Both the position numbers and the translations under genes were made by a program. From the NCBI GenBank assembly GCA_017163975.1, contig JAFFSR010000251.1, forward strand, positions 4,836,001 through 4,900,000: DNA of 64,000 nucleotides. Reading direction: 5' to 3'. Below, in pieces: positions 1 to 14,287 of the stretch (within the stretch, counting starts at the first letter, position 1; each line of letters begins with the position of its first letter). The notes under the pieces are model-generated. The model was not told the origin of the DNA, did no database searches, and worked only from the letters and a program-made list of their open reading frames with translations. This stretch comes from Anastatus disparis (taxonomy: Eukaryota; Arthropoda; Insecta; Hymenoptera; Eupelmidae).

Positions 1-1283
1 TAGCAAATGTTCACTGATTTATTGAGTTATTAGAAACTAATTTTGTTATATTTTTAATGATAATTAGACGTGTCATTTTATGGCGGATGGGGAAAAGAGG
101 GTTTTTTTTGAAATTTAAATGTTACCAGGCCATGTAAAATGATAAATTACCGCTATAAAAAAAATGACTACTGCTTTTTTTATTTGAAATTCACACCAAA
201 GCTTTATCTATACACATACTTTTGGAAAATCAAGAGCATGGGTGTGTGCCTGTTAACAAAAGTACTTTCTGAAAGGTTATTAAAATGTTACCAAAAATTT
301 ATATATTTTACTTTTTTCTGGAAAATACGATGCTGTAAAAAAGACTATTCAGCGGTGACATTTTAAACTACATCAAAAGGTAATATTTAGAATCACAAAG
401 AGAAATTTTTTTATTAGGAACGTGTGCCTAGTGTAGATAAAGTTCTTTGTTCGTTTGAAATTATACTTAAAAACGTGACTCACTTTTGAAAATAGGTTTT
501 TATCCACTAATATGAAAACCTAAGCTTTGATTCATCTTTTCTCTGTTGTGAACTTTGTAATTTACTATTTTATAATACTCAATGTAATCTTTAAGTTGCT
601 TTTGAAGTATTATTTCGAGTATTCTGGAAATCATTGAATTTTTCCGGCTATTAAATTTTCCAAATTTACATCGATTACCTAGTTTCTATCAATGTTTTAA
701 TTCTAAAGAGTTTAAACTTTAAAAAGCTCAGTTTTAGTATGTATTTAATAGCTTACACCTAGAACGTTGAGTTGAATCATCACTGAAATTTCTAGATTTT
801 AAATTTAAAATTTTTAGATTTAATGTTTATTAAATAAACTAAAATATTTGGTTAAAAGGAATATAAGTATTTTTATTCGAAAACATAAACTACACAAATC
901 TATGTCAAATTTCATACCCTAAGATTGACTATTTTAGCAAAAATAAATTGATATTCCACTCACTTATGATTTGTAATCAGGAATCCCAAAAGCCATTGGG
1001 TAACTAATATCACTCAATTTTAATGCCCGAATCGCCAAAAATGAATTTTCCAAAAAAATTGCCATTTCTGGCATATTTTATTTATTACAAAAAATTTTGT
1101 AATTATTAATGTAAATTGCGTATTTAAATATTTTCTGTAACATATTAAACATGTAAAAATGAAAAAGCTCAATGGAAAATGATCTATTATAGCCCAAAAT
1201 ACTTAAAAAACTGATCTGAGATAGGTAAAATATTATACCTGGGTGTGATAATAATGAATATATTTAAATGTCTTATATTAAAA

Positions 1284-1609
1284 AAAGCTATCTTCAAAAG
1301 TGAGTAATGCGATTTTTTCTTTTATTATCATTTTAATATATCAACATTTAAAAAAAATAAATTTGATACATGTGTCTTCAATTTTTTTTAATTTATTGAA
1401 AGTAAATTTTAACACTATGAAAAATTTACTCGAAAATCTGTCTTTTGATGTTTGTTAAAAAGACTACCCTTAAAAGTGAGTAACACGATTTTTTTCTTTC
1501 ATTATAATACGTCAACATTCAGAGAAAATTAGTTTTATACGTGTGCCTGTATTTTTTTTTTTTTAATTTGTTGCAGGTGAAATTTTAACATTATGAAAGA
1601 TTTACCCAT
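1284..1609. repeat. Degenerate two-copy tandem repeat, about 173 bp period
   Basis: Copy A (about 1284-1435) and copy B (about 1457-1609) share the words AAAAGTGAGTAA, a T-rich run, TCAACATT, an ATACRTGTG block and AACAYTATGAAARATTTAC in the same order. Fainter copies of single words (GTGTGCCT, GTGACTCACTTTTGAAAA) occur near 240-490, so the array may once have been longer. Probably non-functional intronic repeat. Confidence 0.6.
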
Positions 1610-4600
1610 ATATTCAACATTTATTTTTGTTAAGATTTATTTATACAGAATCTTATTTCAATTAATTCTGATATAATTTAAATAAAAATTGATTATTCGA
1701 TAAAAAATAGTAAATAAATAATTCATCATTTTAAATTTCAATTAATATAATTCTTGCAAGAAATATTGAATTTAATTCTGTTTCTAATAAAAAAAATAAA
1801 AATCATTAACTAATTTATCAGTAAATAGTGAATTATCTATATTCCTATGTAATAAAATCAGAACTATTCAACTTGTCAAAGCAAAAGCATAACGACATAA
1901 AACCGCAGATTTTTCTGACGCACATTAAAGAAAACGTGGAGGAAGATGTTATCGGTTTTTTTCTTCAAAGAGAGATAGAAAAAAAAGAAATAAAGGCACC
2001 GATCGGCATGAATTTTATCTATCCTGAAGAAAAATGAATTGGCAAGTTAGTGGGTCAATACTGAATAGTTTAAAATAATGTCAATATGTTGTAAATACCC
2101 GTTTGTTTGCAATAAGGATATGCGAAGCATAACGTCCGCTTACGCATATTATAAAACCCGAAGAAAAATAAAATTATGCATATAATGTGCATTTTCTGGA
2201 TATAAAATATTGCTCTAGCAGTAAAAGGGAAGTTCGATAAAGTGACAAGTTTGATTACTTAAATGCTTTTTTTTTGTTATTTATAGATTTGTTTAATAAT
2301 ACGATGATTAAAAATAAAGATATTATAATATAAGGTTGAAGATCTTTTTTTATGGCAATTTGTAAATTTAAGAACAAGTACATTTATATCTTACTTTTTA
2401 ATCCCATGGTCGAAACCCGAAAAAAAAATTTCTTATCAATCTTAAATGCACTCTAAATCTTACTTATTTAGGTCGCTTGTTTAAATTTTTTTTATGTTTA
2501 ACCATCCATTATTCTGTGTGAAAAAAAAAATTATTTTTGATATTTAAATTTAAACATTTTAAAAAGTTAATTTACCTATTAAAATACAAATTTTATTTTT
2601 TTTTCTGCACATAATTCTTAAGTAAACATTTCGCTCCCCGACATGCAAGAAATTTCCAGGTATCTCAAAAAAGACTTTTTACTTTGGTTTAAAAAAAATG
2701 ATCCTTTCCAAAAAGCAACGTTATTCCATCGTATATATTTATATACGCTTGCAAAATTTTTTTTTTCATTCCATTAAAAAATAAAATAAAATTCTTTATT
2801 TTTTAAAGTAAATTTTTTTTCCATTGCACACTTGCAAGGCTCATACCTTGTAGCCAGCATGTATATATATATAAGAGGCCGTGTTTCTGTGCCGGTATGG
2901 AATGCCAAATCGGTGACGTCAGCAAGGCCCGTGTGTTCGTTGCAAGGAGAAAACATATAGATAAAGAACAGAAGGAAGAAAGAACGAAGAACGAAGAAGA
3001 ACAAGAGCTCCAAGCTTAAACGAATATTATATACACGCCCCCGTCACAGCAAGGAGCACACCTTTTGCTTTCCATGCAGAAAAGAAGACCTCGAAATTTT
3101 CGAACGCAGAAACGCGCTCTTTGGCTTTTAAATTGGCGCTTTATAAAACCGTTGCTCATCTTTTTTTTGCTTTACTCCTCATATTCTACTTGTTCGAATG
3201 TTCCTACACTAGAATGTTTAATTACGAGGAAATAATTTTTATTCAAGTTACAATGTACAAGTGTATTCAAGTCTAATCAGTATTTCGTATATTGTTTTTT
3301 TCATAAAAATATAAAAAATTTGAATTTATAATTTTTTTTTTATTTTAGAGTTTTTATAAATAAAAAAATTTTTTCATTTCATTTTTAAAACGCATTTATT
3401 ATTAATTTACAAATTTAATATTCTCGTTTAGTTTATAAAATGAAAAATGTTTATGCTGTAATGATAATATAAACAAGTCATAAAAATTTTCTTAATACTA
3501 TAATTACTGTTTACACAAAACAATAAATGCATCAACTCAACTAATGATGATATACATAAGCGATTACGACTTATGGCATTAAATTTTTTTTTCCCTCCAA
3601 GCCCATTAAAGGTAATTGAGAAGCGCCACACTTTTTTTTTTAAATATGGTTTGGTCAAGCCAAACCATTTCCGTATAAAGCGTGAAAAAAAAATTTCAAG
3701 TTAAAGAAGGGATTACGCGCAACAAGGCATGCGTCTCAATTCTCCCTGATCGGGTGTTCCAATTAATGGGTGAGTCAATCTCGGTATTAAAACTTTTTAT
3801 ACACATTCGGGTATAACATAAATAAGATTGTTTGTCATCCGAATAAAAATGTATTTCGGCCTGATTCGCTATACATATATAATAACCTTCAATGAAGCAA
3901 CCTTACTCATTTTTTTTTCTCTCTTTTTTGACTTTCCCGTACGACGATGATGCATTTAAGATGCTCTACTTTATAACACAGGCTATTTAATACTTTGAGT
4001 TTATATAAAATCTTGTTAAATTAATTTCATGTTAAATAAACGTGTTGGCAGTATTTAAACAGTTTTAAGCACGCATTAAACTAGAAAGATGGCTATTTAA
4101 ATTAAACAAGTTTAGCCAAAAATTTTTTGAATATCAAATAAATTATGCCGCTGGTGGTCGAGTGATTAACTTTAGCTACTGAATACAGATGGTTGATCTT
4201 TTTGATAGGAGCTATCAATGCTCAATTAGGAAATTCAAATTTATGTTTTATGCAATTTTGTAAGACGATAATTCCCACGTTTAGCTAAGGTAATATCATT
4301 GTTATTTTTCTTTTTTCTCTCTTTTTCCCTCTCATGGTACAATAAAACAACAAAATTTAATTCCCTTTCAAGTGTATTTAAAGATTATGGAATGATTAAG
4401 CTGATAAACTACATTGATAAGATCGATAAATTAAAACCTATTGATTTTCATCCTTTAAAAAACTCTAATACGTAACGTCTATAAATATTACCGATTTTAT
4501 GACTTCACAAACTGTGTGTGAACATTTGATGTTTAAAGAAACGAAAAGAGCAATGTGAACATTAAAAGATTCACTCATTGTTTTGAAGCAAACTTCCTTT

Positions 4601-7600
4601 TATTATTTTTCTTTATTTTTTTTTTATAATCAAGCGAACACTCACCTAACATTATACCCTGCTATATATACATAGAAAGGAGAAGCGCTGGAAATGAAAA
4701 ACCGGTCTTGCACGCGCGTGTCGTCGACCTGCCCTCTTGAATCTTTTTGGGCATTCCTACATCTAAATGTTTCCATTTTTTTATTTAATTTTTCTATTTT
4801 TTTAAAAACAAATTTATTGAAACTAAAATAAATGTAAAGCAAATGTCAAGTACGAATCCGTTATCTCTACGAGCTGTGATAATAAAGTTAATTGCCTACG
4901 ACAATTAAAAATGGTTTAGAATGCTTACGACACATATATATACATCCCAAGGTTCATTCATTATATTGAATGAGGGAGAGATATCGAATGTCGGTGAGAA
5001 TGGCTTTTTAATCGGAAAATAAAACTGCATCGGTGCACTGTAGGCGCAGGCACGAATTGCTCTTTCATTGGATAGTCAGTCAGTTAATTTTATAAAATAT
5101 CATTGCTTTTAAAACATTCGTTCAATTAAAATGTTTTTATTTTTAAATTAAAAGTTATCCATAACTTTTTTTTCAACTAAAAAATTCGTCGAATATCCGA
5201 TTGCTATAAATTTACAGGATATAAAAATAAGCATTGATTAAAATTCGAAAAAGTTGAGAAGCAAATACTTTTACAAAAACGAAAGTCTATTTGGCGAAAA
5301 AGCAAAATGACAATTAGTTTAATAAGAATGTCACCGTACAACAAAGAAGAAAATTGCTTAATAAAAAAACATTCTTGTTTAAATATTTTGTAAACCGATC
5401 GCGCATAATCGACACGATCAAAAATTACATGCTCAGCATTTTTTATTATACTGGTACAAAGTATAAAACTTTTATACATTAAACACTGGAGAAAATTTAA
5501 AAGGTCAAAACAACGATGGGACATATTGTTGTCATTGAAAGGAAAGTAGGTTTTCGCTAATCGCCATCTAAAGAGAGAAAGAATAATTAAGAAAATAAAA
5601 TAGCAAAGGAAAGCTCCTTTTAAATGATTTGTGAATCAGCATAAACGTTGCATATACTGGTACGATGAAAAAATAACGAAAGAAGAGAAGAGAAAAAAAA
5701 TGAAGAAACGGGAGCAAATGCGCGTGCGCAGTTCTCGCGCCTAATTGAAAGGTAATATACCTGCCAGAGTGCGTATACGTGTATGTGTGTATATTTGTGT
5801 GTCGCTTTAAAAGCACGAAAAATTTCGAGGCCAAATAAGAGACGAACAGAGTCATCGTTTTGCTTACTATGGCTCCTTATTTTAATTTTTTTTTTTTTCA
5901 CCATGTGAGTTTCATCCCGTATGTGTATATACAAGGTATTATAAGAGCGTATTGCTCATATAGCTCGCGCTCGCTATAACAGAAAGAGAGTGAGAGAGAA
6001 GGCGAGGCCAAATCTTTTGCGGAATATGGGTTGCCCATAAATGGTATACACACCACGTCGTTATGTATATAACTCGGCGCAATACTATTAAAGTCCGCCT
6101 TCTTCTTTTTCTTCTCCTTTTGCCAACAAGAAACTCCTTTTTACGTACATATATGATCATATACATACATCGTTTTAAAACTTGGATATATATACCCAAT
6201 ATATGTATGTTGTATATATATACCCGATCGAGAGTCAATCCCAGAAGCGGGTTAAGGACGCAAAGTCCTTTTAAGGATGTATCTTTTTTACTTGGCATTA
6301 TTACGCTTTATACATATATCTATCTTCCAATCTTGATCAATTTTTCTCTTTTACTGATTTATTTATATAAAGCTTACTTATAATGTAATACACTTTTCTT
6401 CATTTCTTTTTTATTTTTTTTTCTTCTTTTTTTTGCGCATGCGTAACATTAGCCGCCGGCACCTGCCGAAAAAATAAAGAATAACAGCCGGCATCAACGG
6501 ATGAAACGTTAACTTTCCGGTATATGTATATGAATGTGTATTATATACGTGTACATATAGAAACTTTATGGGGCTCTATTTTTGTCTGAGTGTACATACA
6601 TACAAATGTATGTAAGTGTACGTGTCTGATGGTGAAATCGAGTCGACCTCTGTTATATCTGAAAAGCCGAAACTGTTGAACATTTCGTGCTATATGTATA
6701 TGTATGCGCATGAAGCTGTTTACTTAGCTGCGATGCGACCTTAACTTGATCATAACAAATAACTAGGTGGGTTTTAGTTTGCAATGATTACTGTTTCGGG
6801 ACTAATTATTTAAGTAGCGATTTACTGTAGATATGAATGAATCAATTTCATTTTTTCTATTCAGAAAAAGTTTTAAGCAAGCAAAGAAAATTGAGTTTAG
6901 TCAAATCAAATTTTTTTTAAATCAACGAAAAGTTTTTCATTTTTTTAAACTTTTATATGAATTTAAAGTATTAAATGTTTAAAATTTTTGTTAATTTTTA
7001 TTTATATGAATTTCTAATTGTATTACAAAGTTACTGAATTTTTGATAGTTCTGAAAAATATATAAAAAGATAATATAAAATTCATTAAATGGTTAGCTTT
7101 ATTATCTAAGAATGATAATTTAATATTAATTTAATGCAAAAATTCAAGTTGAATCACTTATAGAATGTTGAATGAAACGCAGGTAATACATAATTTGTGC
7201 TAATTGTGTGCGATTCATCCATATGCAAGTATTAACTTTAAATTTAACTGTTCATCAAATCAATGCTATTTCCGGCAACATTTTTAAATAGCTTCATATG
7301 ATTGACAATTCATAAACTTCATTCGAGCTATACTACAAAAAAAATTACAGATGAATTGCCGCAATGCCGAAAACTTTTGCCATTGATGAATAATTAAGGA
7401 ATGTCAAAAAAAAAAAAAATAGCCAATTTCATCGTGTTCCAATTCGTGTGCAGCATTAGAATGAGATCAACGAAACCTAGACCTCCTTCGTATTTTTAAA
7501 GATCCTGTATGAGGTAAACGTAAAGAAAAAAAGACATTAACAAGAGAAACATTCTTTCGATAATGACGCACATACACACAATAAATACATAGTGGGGGTT

Positions 7601-7871
7601 TTTTTATTCCATATTTGGCAGAATATCTTCAACCAAAAACTTTCGACATACAAAACCGCGCGAAATTGACATCCAAATGAGTCGAATTATGGTAAAGAAA
7701 AAGACAGAGAGAAATAAAGAAGATTTTTAGTGTATACGTATGTGGGGCGTAGGCCCCATAGAATAAAGTGAGAGCGTCTCACTACTGTAATATAACAAAG
7801 ACGCGTGCCTGGAATTTCCGAAGGAGATCGTCACGCGAAATGAAGATCGCGGAGACGAGTCATGATCGTGG

Positions 7872-7910
7872 TATATAAGAAAGAGAAAAGAGAGCCTCAA
7901 CTCTACAATA
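7872..7910 (+). promoter_or_regulatory. Possible intronic TATA promoter
   Basis: TATATAAG at 7872-7879 lies about 20-30 bases upstream of a TCAACT initiator-like word (about 7898), inside a GC/GA-richer island (7740-7960) in otherwise AT-rich DNA. The spacing fits an arthropod core promoter, but no downstream coding exon could be identified. In so AT-rich a genome, TATA words arise by chance. Confidence 0.3.
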
Positions 7911-8479
7911 TCGTTTTCGTCAGAATCACATTTTCATTTCTTAGTATACTATTTAAGGAATTTTCGAAAGACCTTTACGATATTCCGATTTTATATATTT
8001 TAAACATATATATTTGTTTGTAAATAAACAGTTTTTAAAAGCATTACAGAAATCGTCTGCAGAAGCGATTAAAAAGTTTCAAATTATCGATAAAACTTAT
8101 TATTTTGCATTATGTGCCAAATTCAAGATTAAATTTTATTCGATTACAAAGTAAAACATTGTTATTGATTAATTTCATTAAAATTATTAGGAAAACATAA
8201 TAGAAAATTTATTTTGATAAAGAATCATGATTAACTTTCGATTACGGTAAAACTTATCGCTTTTTAGTTATGAGTCACTATAAAAATTCTGCTTAACGAA
8301 TTTTACACGTTATGAATCATCGCGGTGCTTCACGGCTTTACCTTTATCAGAAAAATTTTCTCCATGTGACTTGTACATACATACTGCTTCTGTAAAAGCC
8401 ACAAGATTGTCGTTTTAGGAAGAAAAAAAAAGTCATCAAAATCGGAAAAAAAATATAAAATTTAATGCTCCGATTTTTG

Positions 8480-8760
8480 GTGCACGAAAAGTAGCATCCA
8501 TAGATGATGACGTCATTTTAAAACATTGGCTGAAAGAGAGAAAGAAAAAGCTGTTATATACAGCTGCTGACCGCACGTGGCCGATCGTGTATTCTTCACA
8601 GCGCACGCTTTTATTTTCTTCTTCTTCTTTCTCCTATATAAACCGATTCCTCTTCGTTATTCTTTTTTTCTGCGTACTATAATATACTCTACGCACACAC
8701 ATTGAATTTTTTTTCTGACGTCATTATTATTAATACTGTTAAGCACTGTTATGCTTTAAG
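8480..8760 (+). promoter_or_regulatory. Candidate regulatory island with two CRE sites, E-box and TATA
   Basis: Two perfect TGACGTCA palindromes (8508-8515 and 8716-8723) flank a CACGTG E-box near 8574 and a TATATAAA box at 8635-8642. The segment is visibly richer in GC than its surroundings. This combination suggests a promoter or enhancer inside the presumed zipper intron, possibly an alternative first exon of zipper or of a nested gene. The sites are seen; the function is inferred. Confidence 0.4.
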
Positions 8761-11411
8761 TTTTTTTTTTTCATGAAGAATATACACATATGCGACATTG
8801 CAAACGTATATTTTGAAGTCACGATCATTGCCTATAGCGTGACTGTTATTTTCGTTCTTTCGGAATTATTTTGTTTAGAAATTCGTTTGTGATTTTTTTC
8901 TTCGTGGATAGAGGGAGGTTTTTAATGAATTTTGTCATGAAATTCTGGAATGTTTTCAATTATTATGAAAATTAGCGTGATTTCATCTTTAATATTTTAG
9001 AGAAAATTGATATTGTTTTCAAGTGTTCTGTCAGTAAGCATTACGTAAATTATAAATTATTAGTATTATAATTCAATAAATTTTACTTTTCAATTTATAA
9101 TTATAAAATGATCTAATTTGTTTTGTTAAAGAGAAATTTTTGCGTGACTATATTAAAAACTTAAAGGCACGACTGACTCATAGAAGAAAGATATTTTCGA
9201 ATATTTGTTAAATAGATACTTGCACAAAGTATAACAATTATTATTATAATTATTTTTGAATTATTCATAAAGTAAGGAAAGACTACTGGTTGTCTTATCA
9301 TAACAATTAACGTGTTGAATGAGAAACGAAATTGTTTGTTTTTTTTTTTTAAATTCAGCATCGAATACCAAATATGGATATTTATTTTTACGTATATATT
9401 TATTGAAAGTAAATGTATTTTTTAATACCAAGAAAAAAAATACGAGGAAAAAAAAATAATCAAAGAATGTTGCGAATAAAAATTTTCTCCTTCATTGCAT
9501 CTACAAAAACTGATAAATCATCAAGTAACCATTTAAAGCACTTTGCATACCGCAATCCACAAGTTAATTGAAATATTCATCGTTCATAAACTTATATATA
9601 TATATACACGCAAGTCTCTCTTTCCTTGTCTTCTTAAATATAAAGAATCTTTTAGAAGCTAAAAGCAAGGACGTAAAGGCGATAAGCGCGAAAAATCGTT
9701 GTATGTAATGCAAGGGGGAGAGAATGCGTTAAGTATTGCCTATACAGATTTTTTTTTCGCAAGGTCTTTTTACGATTAAATCGGTCAAACCCAATGCCTT
9801 ATACGGAGCAATGAAGTATATACATATAGCTTGCACAATATACGAATTTGCAGCTTTTTTTTGCACTCGAGGCGTTGTTGTTGATTGCGAAAAATCTCTT
9901 TCTCTCTCTCTCTTTCTCTTTGGAGCGCATAGCGGACACTTCCTTTCTTCCTGCAACGAATGCAACTATATCTCGCTATATTCGAGCCGTTTATGATACT
10001 GTGTGATTTCTTTTTAAGTTCACTTTTTTCGTCAAGTTTAATTATTGTTTTCTTAAAATGGTATTCCAATTAATACTTTGCAGTTTTTATATATTTTACA
10101 TATGTTTTAATGTTGTTCTATATACTATAATTAAATAAATAATTGCTTCCATTACTTTTATTTAATTTATTTAAATATTTAATGAATAAACATTTTTTTA
10201 TCAAACAATCATTTTTTCAGGTCATACAACTATTGAGTATTCGTTTTAAATATATTAATCTCATTCTTTTAATTGTGCAAATTATTTTTATATTATTTCA
10301 GTGCCGAGTTTATTATTTAAAAAAAAAATTATTTAATTTAATAAAAGTTGAAATATTATTTATGACAAATTAATATGCATTTTTAAAGATTTATTCAAGG
10401 AATATATTAACAATAGTCTTTGTTATTTCTACTAATGAATAGTTTATGATTCATTTTTCAATTGAGATAAAATTTAACAATTTTTCTGCTCATATAATTA
10501 ACGCATCGTTTTGCGTTCAAGTGATTTTAAATAAAAGTTCACAGACCTCAAACATGATAAAATTCAAACTCTACAATGTGTATAGTAATTATCACTGTTG
10601 CGATACACAGTAAAGAGAGGCTCATATATTTTTTTTATTATTTTCATTTCAAAGAGGAATTCTAACAATTTATCATTCGACAAACAATTCGGTAAGACAA
10701 AGTACTCGGAATAATTTTTATTAATACCTTCTTTAAAGAAAGTAAACAATTCTAAAAATTTGTATGTAACATTTTTACTTAATGAATCTTTAGAATTTGA
10801 TGTTATGACTCATTTTAAACTCATCATCAGGTACGTTAAACTAAACATTGTTTGATCACTGACATAATGAATAATTTTAATTTTGACAATATCGGCGGCC
10901 TTGATTTTAAGATTGATAGACGATTCGATAACTCCTTATTAATAGATATTTATTCATTTTATAAATATAATAATTTGTTGCTTGATAAACTTTCTCACGA
11001 TTAAGAAGGATTTTCATTTTTATTAAATATTGTCAATTGAATTATTACGAATAATTTTTAGAAAATATTTAATTTTTTGTACATAGAATTTCAAGTTTTA
11101 AAATAATTTTTATCATTATTAAATATTTAGAATACAGAATTTTAGTATTAAAAAAATCTTTTCATAGTATGATATAATTATTTCTGAAAAATCAATTTAT
11201 AATCAAATTACAATAAATGTTGCATTCAATCAAATACAGTAAAAAATAATCGACTATCAATTTTTCTCATTACTTCATTCTGAGTTAAAAATTAAACGTA
11301 GTTTTTTTTATATTATTTGAAAAGAACTAAAGATTAAAAAAACAAAGTTATTCGCAGTTCTTTTGGACTATCAAATAAATGGCATGTATAGCGCGAAAAA
11401 TTTTTCTGGGG

Positions 11412-11660
11412 GACGATGGTGGTATATATGTGCCCAAGATGGCGCCGTTCTCTAAAGCCTGACTCTCTTTGCCTTGCGCCTCCGCCACCGCTTTTTTTAT
11501 CCTTTCCTTTAGCAAGACAGAGTGAGAGAGAGAGAGAGAGAAAGAAAGAAAGAGTTATGCTACGAGTAAGAGCAAGAGCTGAATCAGCCGGAGACTATAT
11601 AGTGACTCACTATATACGCGGGTCACGATGAAGAGCATCGTATGGTATATGGGGATATAT
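11412..11660. promoter_or_regulatory. GAGA-repeat plus PHO/YY1-like site island
   Basis: AAGATGGCGCC at 11436-11446 matches the core of PHO/YY1 sites. A GA-dinucleotide tract (11523-11554) supplying many GAGAG words follows within 100 bases. In flies the combination of GAGA-factor and PHO sites marks Polycomb response elements. Here it is only a motif-level suggestion. A 71-codon open frame spanning the tract is low-complexity and is not taken as a gene. Confidence 0.3.
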
Positions 11661-14287
11661 AACCTACAAGAAAGATTTCCTGCAACACAGAGAAAGAGTA
11701 GATTATTGCTGACTTTTCATTATGCATTTTAAGCTAGTTTTTTTTTCTTTTTTTTCTTATAAGAATAACAATTGTGCTTTGTACATACGAGTATCCAGCA
11801 ATGTTAACTAGATTGATTAAGAATTATAAGACAGAGTGCCAATTAATTTTTATTACATTTTTTTATTTCCATCTGACAAACCAGACATTTTAATTTTTTA
11901 TTCTTTTAATTGTTTAATAAAAAAACTGATATTCGCTAAAAATCAACTGATTTCTATATCAAATTATTTATTTTTGTTTCGTAACTCCAATTTTTTAAAA
12001 TCTTTTTAATGCTTCAAATTTAACGTCAAACATAAACAAACAAATCGTTGACATCATGCTTTATTATTATTGAAAAAAGTCGTAAAAAAAGAATGTTATT
12101 TATTCTTTTTTTTTGAAGATAGAAAAGCCTAAAATTACGAAAGCAAACTTTGATTAACTGAGACATTTTTGGAACAGTTTGATCCAGAATGACCGTTGCG
12201 TAATTTTTTATTTTAAAATTTTGGAACAATATGTCTATTATTCTTTTTATTTTAGAAACTCATAAATTAAAATTAGGTTATATTATATCTGCAACCCAAT
12301 TTTTTTAAAGAAATGTATTGTGTCTTTTAATATTTCTAATTAAATTGTTCTATAATTTTAAAAAACTTAGTAGTTTGTGTATAAAAATGCAGAGTTTGTA
12401 CAAAACGCCTACACAAATTAACCTGAAATTTACCGACCCGCAGTTTATTTACTCTTTTTTTTATTTGCGTATTCAACGCGCGTATTTATCATCTCAAAAC
12501 AGTGAGAGAAAGTTAATGAATTTTAATGGATTGCAAAACTCAAACAATAAATTAAACATTTTCAACGGAAAGTACGAGATATTTAGCAAAATTTGATGAA
12601 TTCCGTGCATGCTCTTTTTATATAACATTTTTCTAATCTCCACGGGCAACCTAATTAATTAGCCAAAAATGGCTTTACTAATCGTAAACAATATGTTAAT
12701 GAAATGCCATTATTTTAGTATCTCATGTAATACATTATAAAATGCTCTTATAATTGACAAGTGAGTAGAATTTTTCTTTTAAATGAACGCGACGTTTTTC
12801 AATAAACTTACATAAATAAATAACCTGTGTTTACAATACAAAAAAATTTATGCATCGTTTAATGTTTACAAAAATAATTATTTCCAGGAGCAGTTTGGCA
12901 ATAAGCAATAACTTTTTAATATGCAGCAAAAAATCAATAATTTCGACATACTGTGATATTGTACTGATTTTTTTTCATTATAAACAGATAATAAAGAATT
13001 TTTCGACACTTAATAAAATTTTCTAAAGTGTTGTCTAGACAAGTTCAAGTACACCTAAAGACATAACGATCAGCTGAGCGACGCAGCTGATTACGTAGAT
13101 ACAAAAGAGATGAGATAGTAAGACTCGTAATATTTTCTATTTTAAAAACGAAACAAGAAAATTAATTGTTACTTTTCTAATCAACGGACTTTGACGCTTT
13201 GATAATATCATCGCTTAGTTAAGTAGTAGCGTCTATTGTTTTTACTCGTTTAACTGACTTTAAAGTTCTAGTTTTCTATTGTTGTGTAAACACAATTTAT
13301 TCTTCATGAATTTGCTGTCTTTTCTCCATTACACAAAGAGAGCAGAAACTTTAATTAAACATTTCCTTTTCAACGCAGATAGTAAGATATTTTTATTTTA
13401 GGCGAATATTTTTTTAGTGCATTTAAAAAAGAAGAGAATAATTTTTGTTATTTTACAAACGATATTTTTAAAAGTTTTTCAATTAGTATCATCCTGAAGT
13501 CATTTTTGTGCATTACATTATTCATATCAAAGACAAAGTACGTCTCTACAAATGTAAACATCAAAAGACTTGGAAAGTGTATATACGAAAGAAGTACAAG
13601 CAAACGTAAAACGAGTAGTACAAACAATTCGTCCCTGTCGCGCCACATTGTTTTTTCCCCCCTTTTTGTACACTTAACTTTTTTTTTCTTCTTCTCTCTA
13701 ACATATCTTATCTGAACCGTGAAAAAAAGCTCGCCCACGAATAAAGGAAATGGTAAGTAATAAAAAAGATAAAGACTAAAAGTACTCTGTGAAAAATTAT
13801 AAACGTTTATGAATGCGTAAAATTGTAAGGAAAGAGAAAAGAAAAAGAAATGAAAAAAAAGAGAAATATTGAAAAAGAAAGTGTGTAGTGAGTAACGCAT
13901 GTGTAGACGTGAGTCAGGGCCGTATAATAAGCCAGGTTAAAACTTTTGTAACGTATATTATCTTATACGCTGAGAGCAGCGAGCGCGCGCGAGGAGAGAG
14001 AGCCGATAAGTTCGGCAAGAGAGTTAACGAGTCCTAAGGAAACGCCCGATTTAGGGGCTTGCGTCAGAGACGTTTTCTATACTACTACCTCATCCAAAAG
14101 GACAAGGCGGCGTCTATAACCTGTTGCATTAACGCGTCTTTAACGTTTTTTTTTTTAAAAAAATTTTTTTTAAGGTTAACTTTATAGGGGGGAAAATAAA
14201 AGTAAGACTATAGTTAAATCTTGTTGTTTTGGTATATGTATAGGTAAGTATTGTATACGAAAATATAGGAAGGATTAAAATACTCAC

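Larger units (their letters stand above)
1..14287 (-). other. Long non-coding stretch, probable zipper intron 1
   Basis: No exon of the myosin motor or rod could be recognised on the minus strand here, although about 1,800 more residues must follow the first exon at 14288-14644. The simplest reading is a first coding intron longer than 14 kb whose acceptor lies left of position 1. The sequence is AT-rich with many poly-A/T runs. Islands richer in GC and GAGA/TATA words occur near 2830-3100, 4640-5060, 5560-6760, 7740-7960, 8480-8760, 9590-10010, 11380-11690 and 13900-14110. A degenerate tandem duplication lies at 1284-1609. Short open frames in this stretch lack splice or family support. A short exon of another gene could have been missed. 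Confidence 0.6.

Noticed and set aside
1828..2037. 69-codon frame ending NFIYPEEK
   Set aside because: Composition is slightly more protein-like than its surroundings, but no splice sites, homologue or start context could be recognised, so it is not called.
5939..6383. Overlapping 119- and 106-codon frames on opposite strands
   Set aside because: Both arise from TATATA/CTTCTT simple sequence; no recognisable domain.
13448..13900. 150-codon frame on the minus strand
   Set aside because: Poly-Phe/Leu/Ser product of a TTC/CTT-rich tract; no family, no start context.
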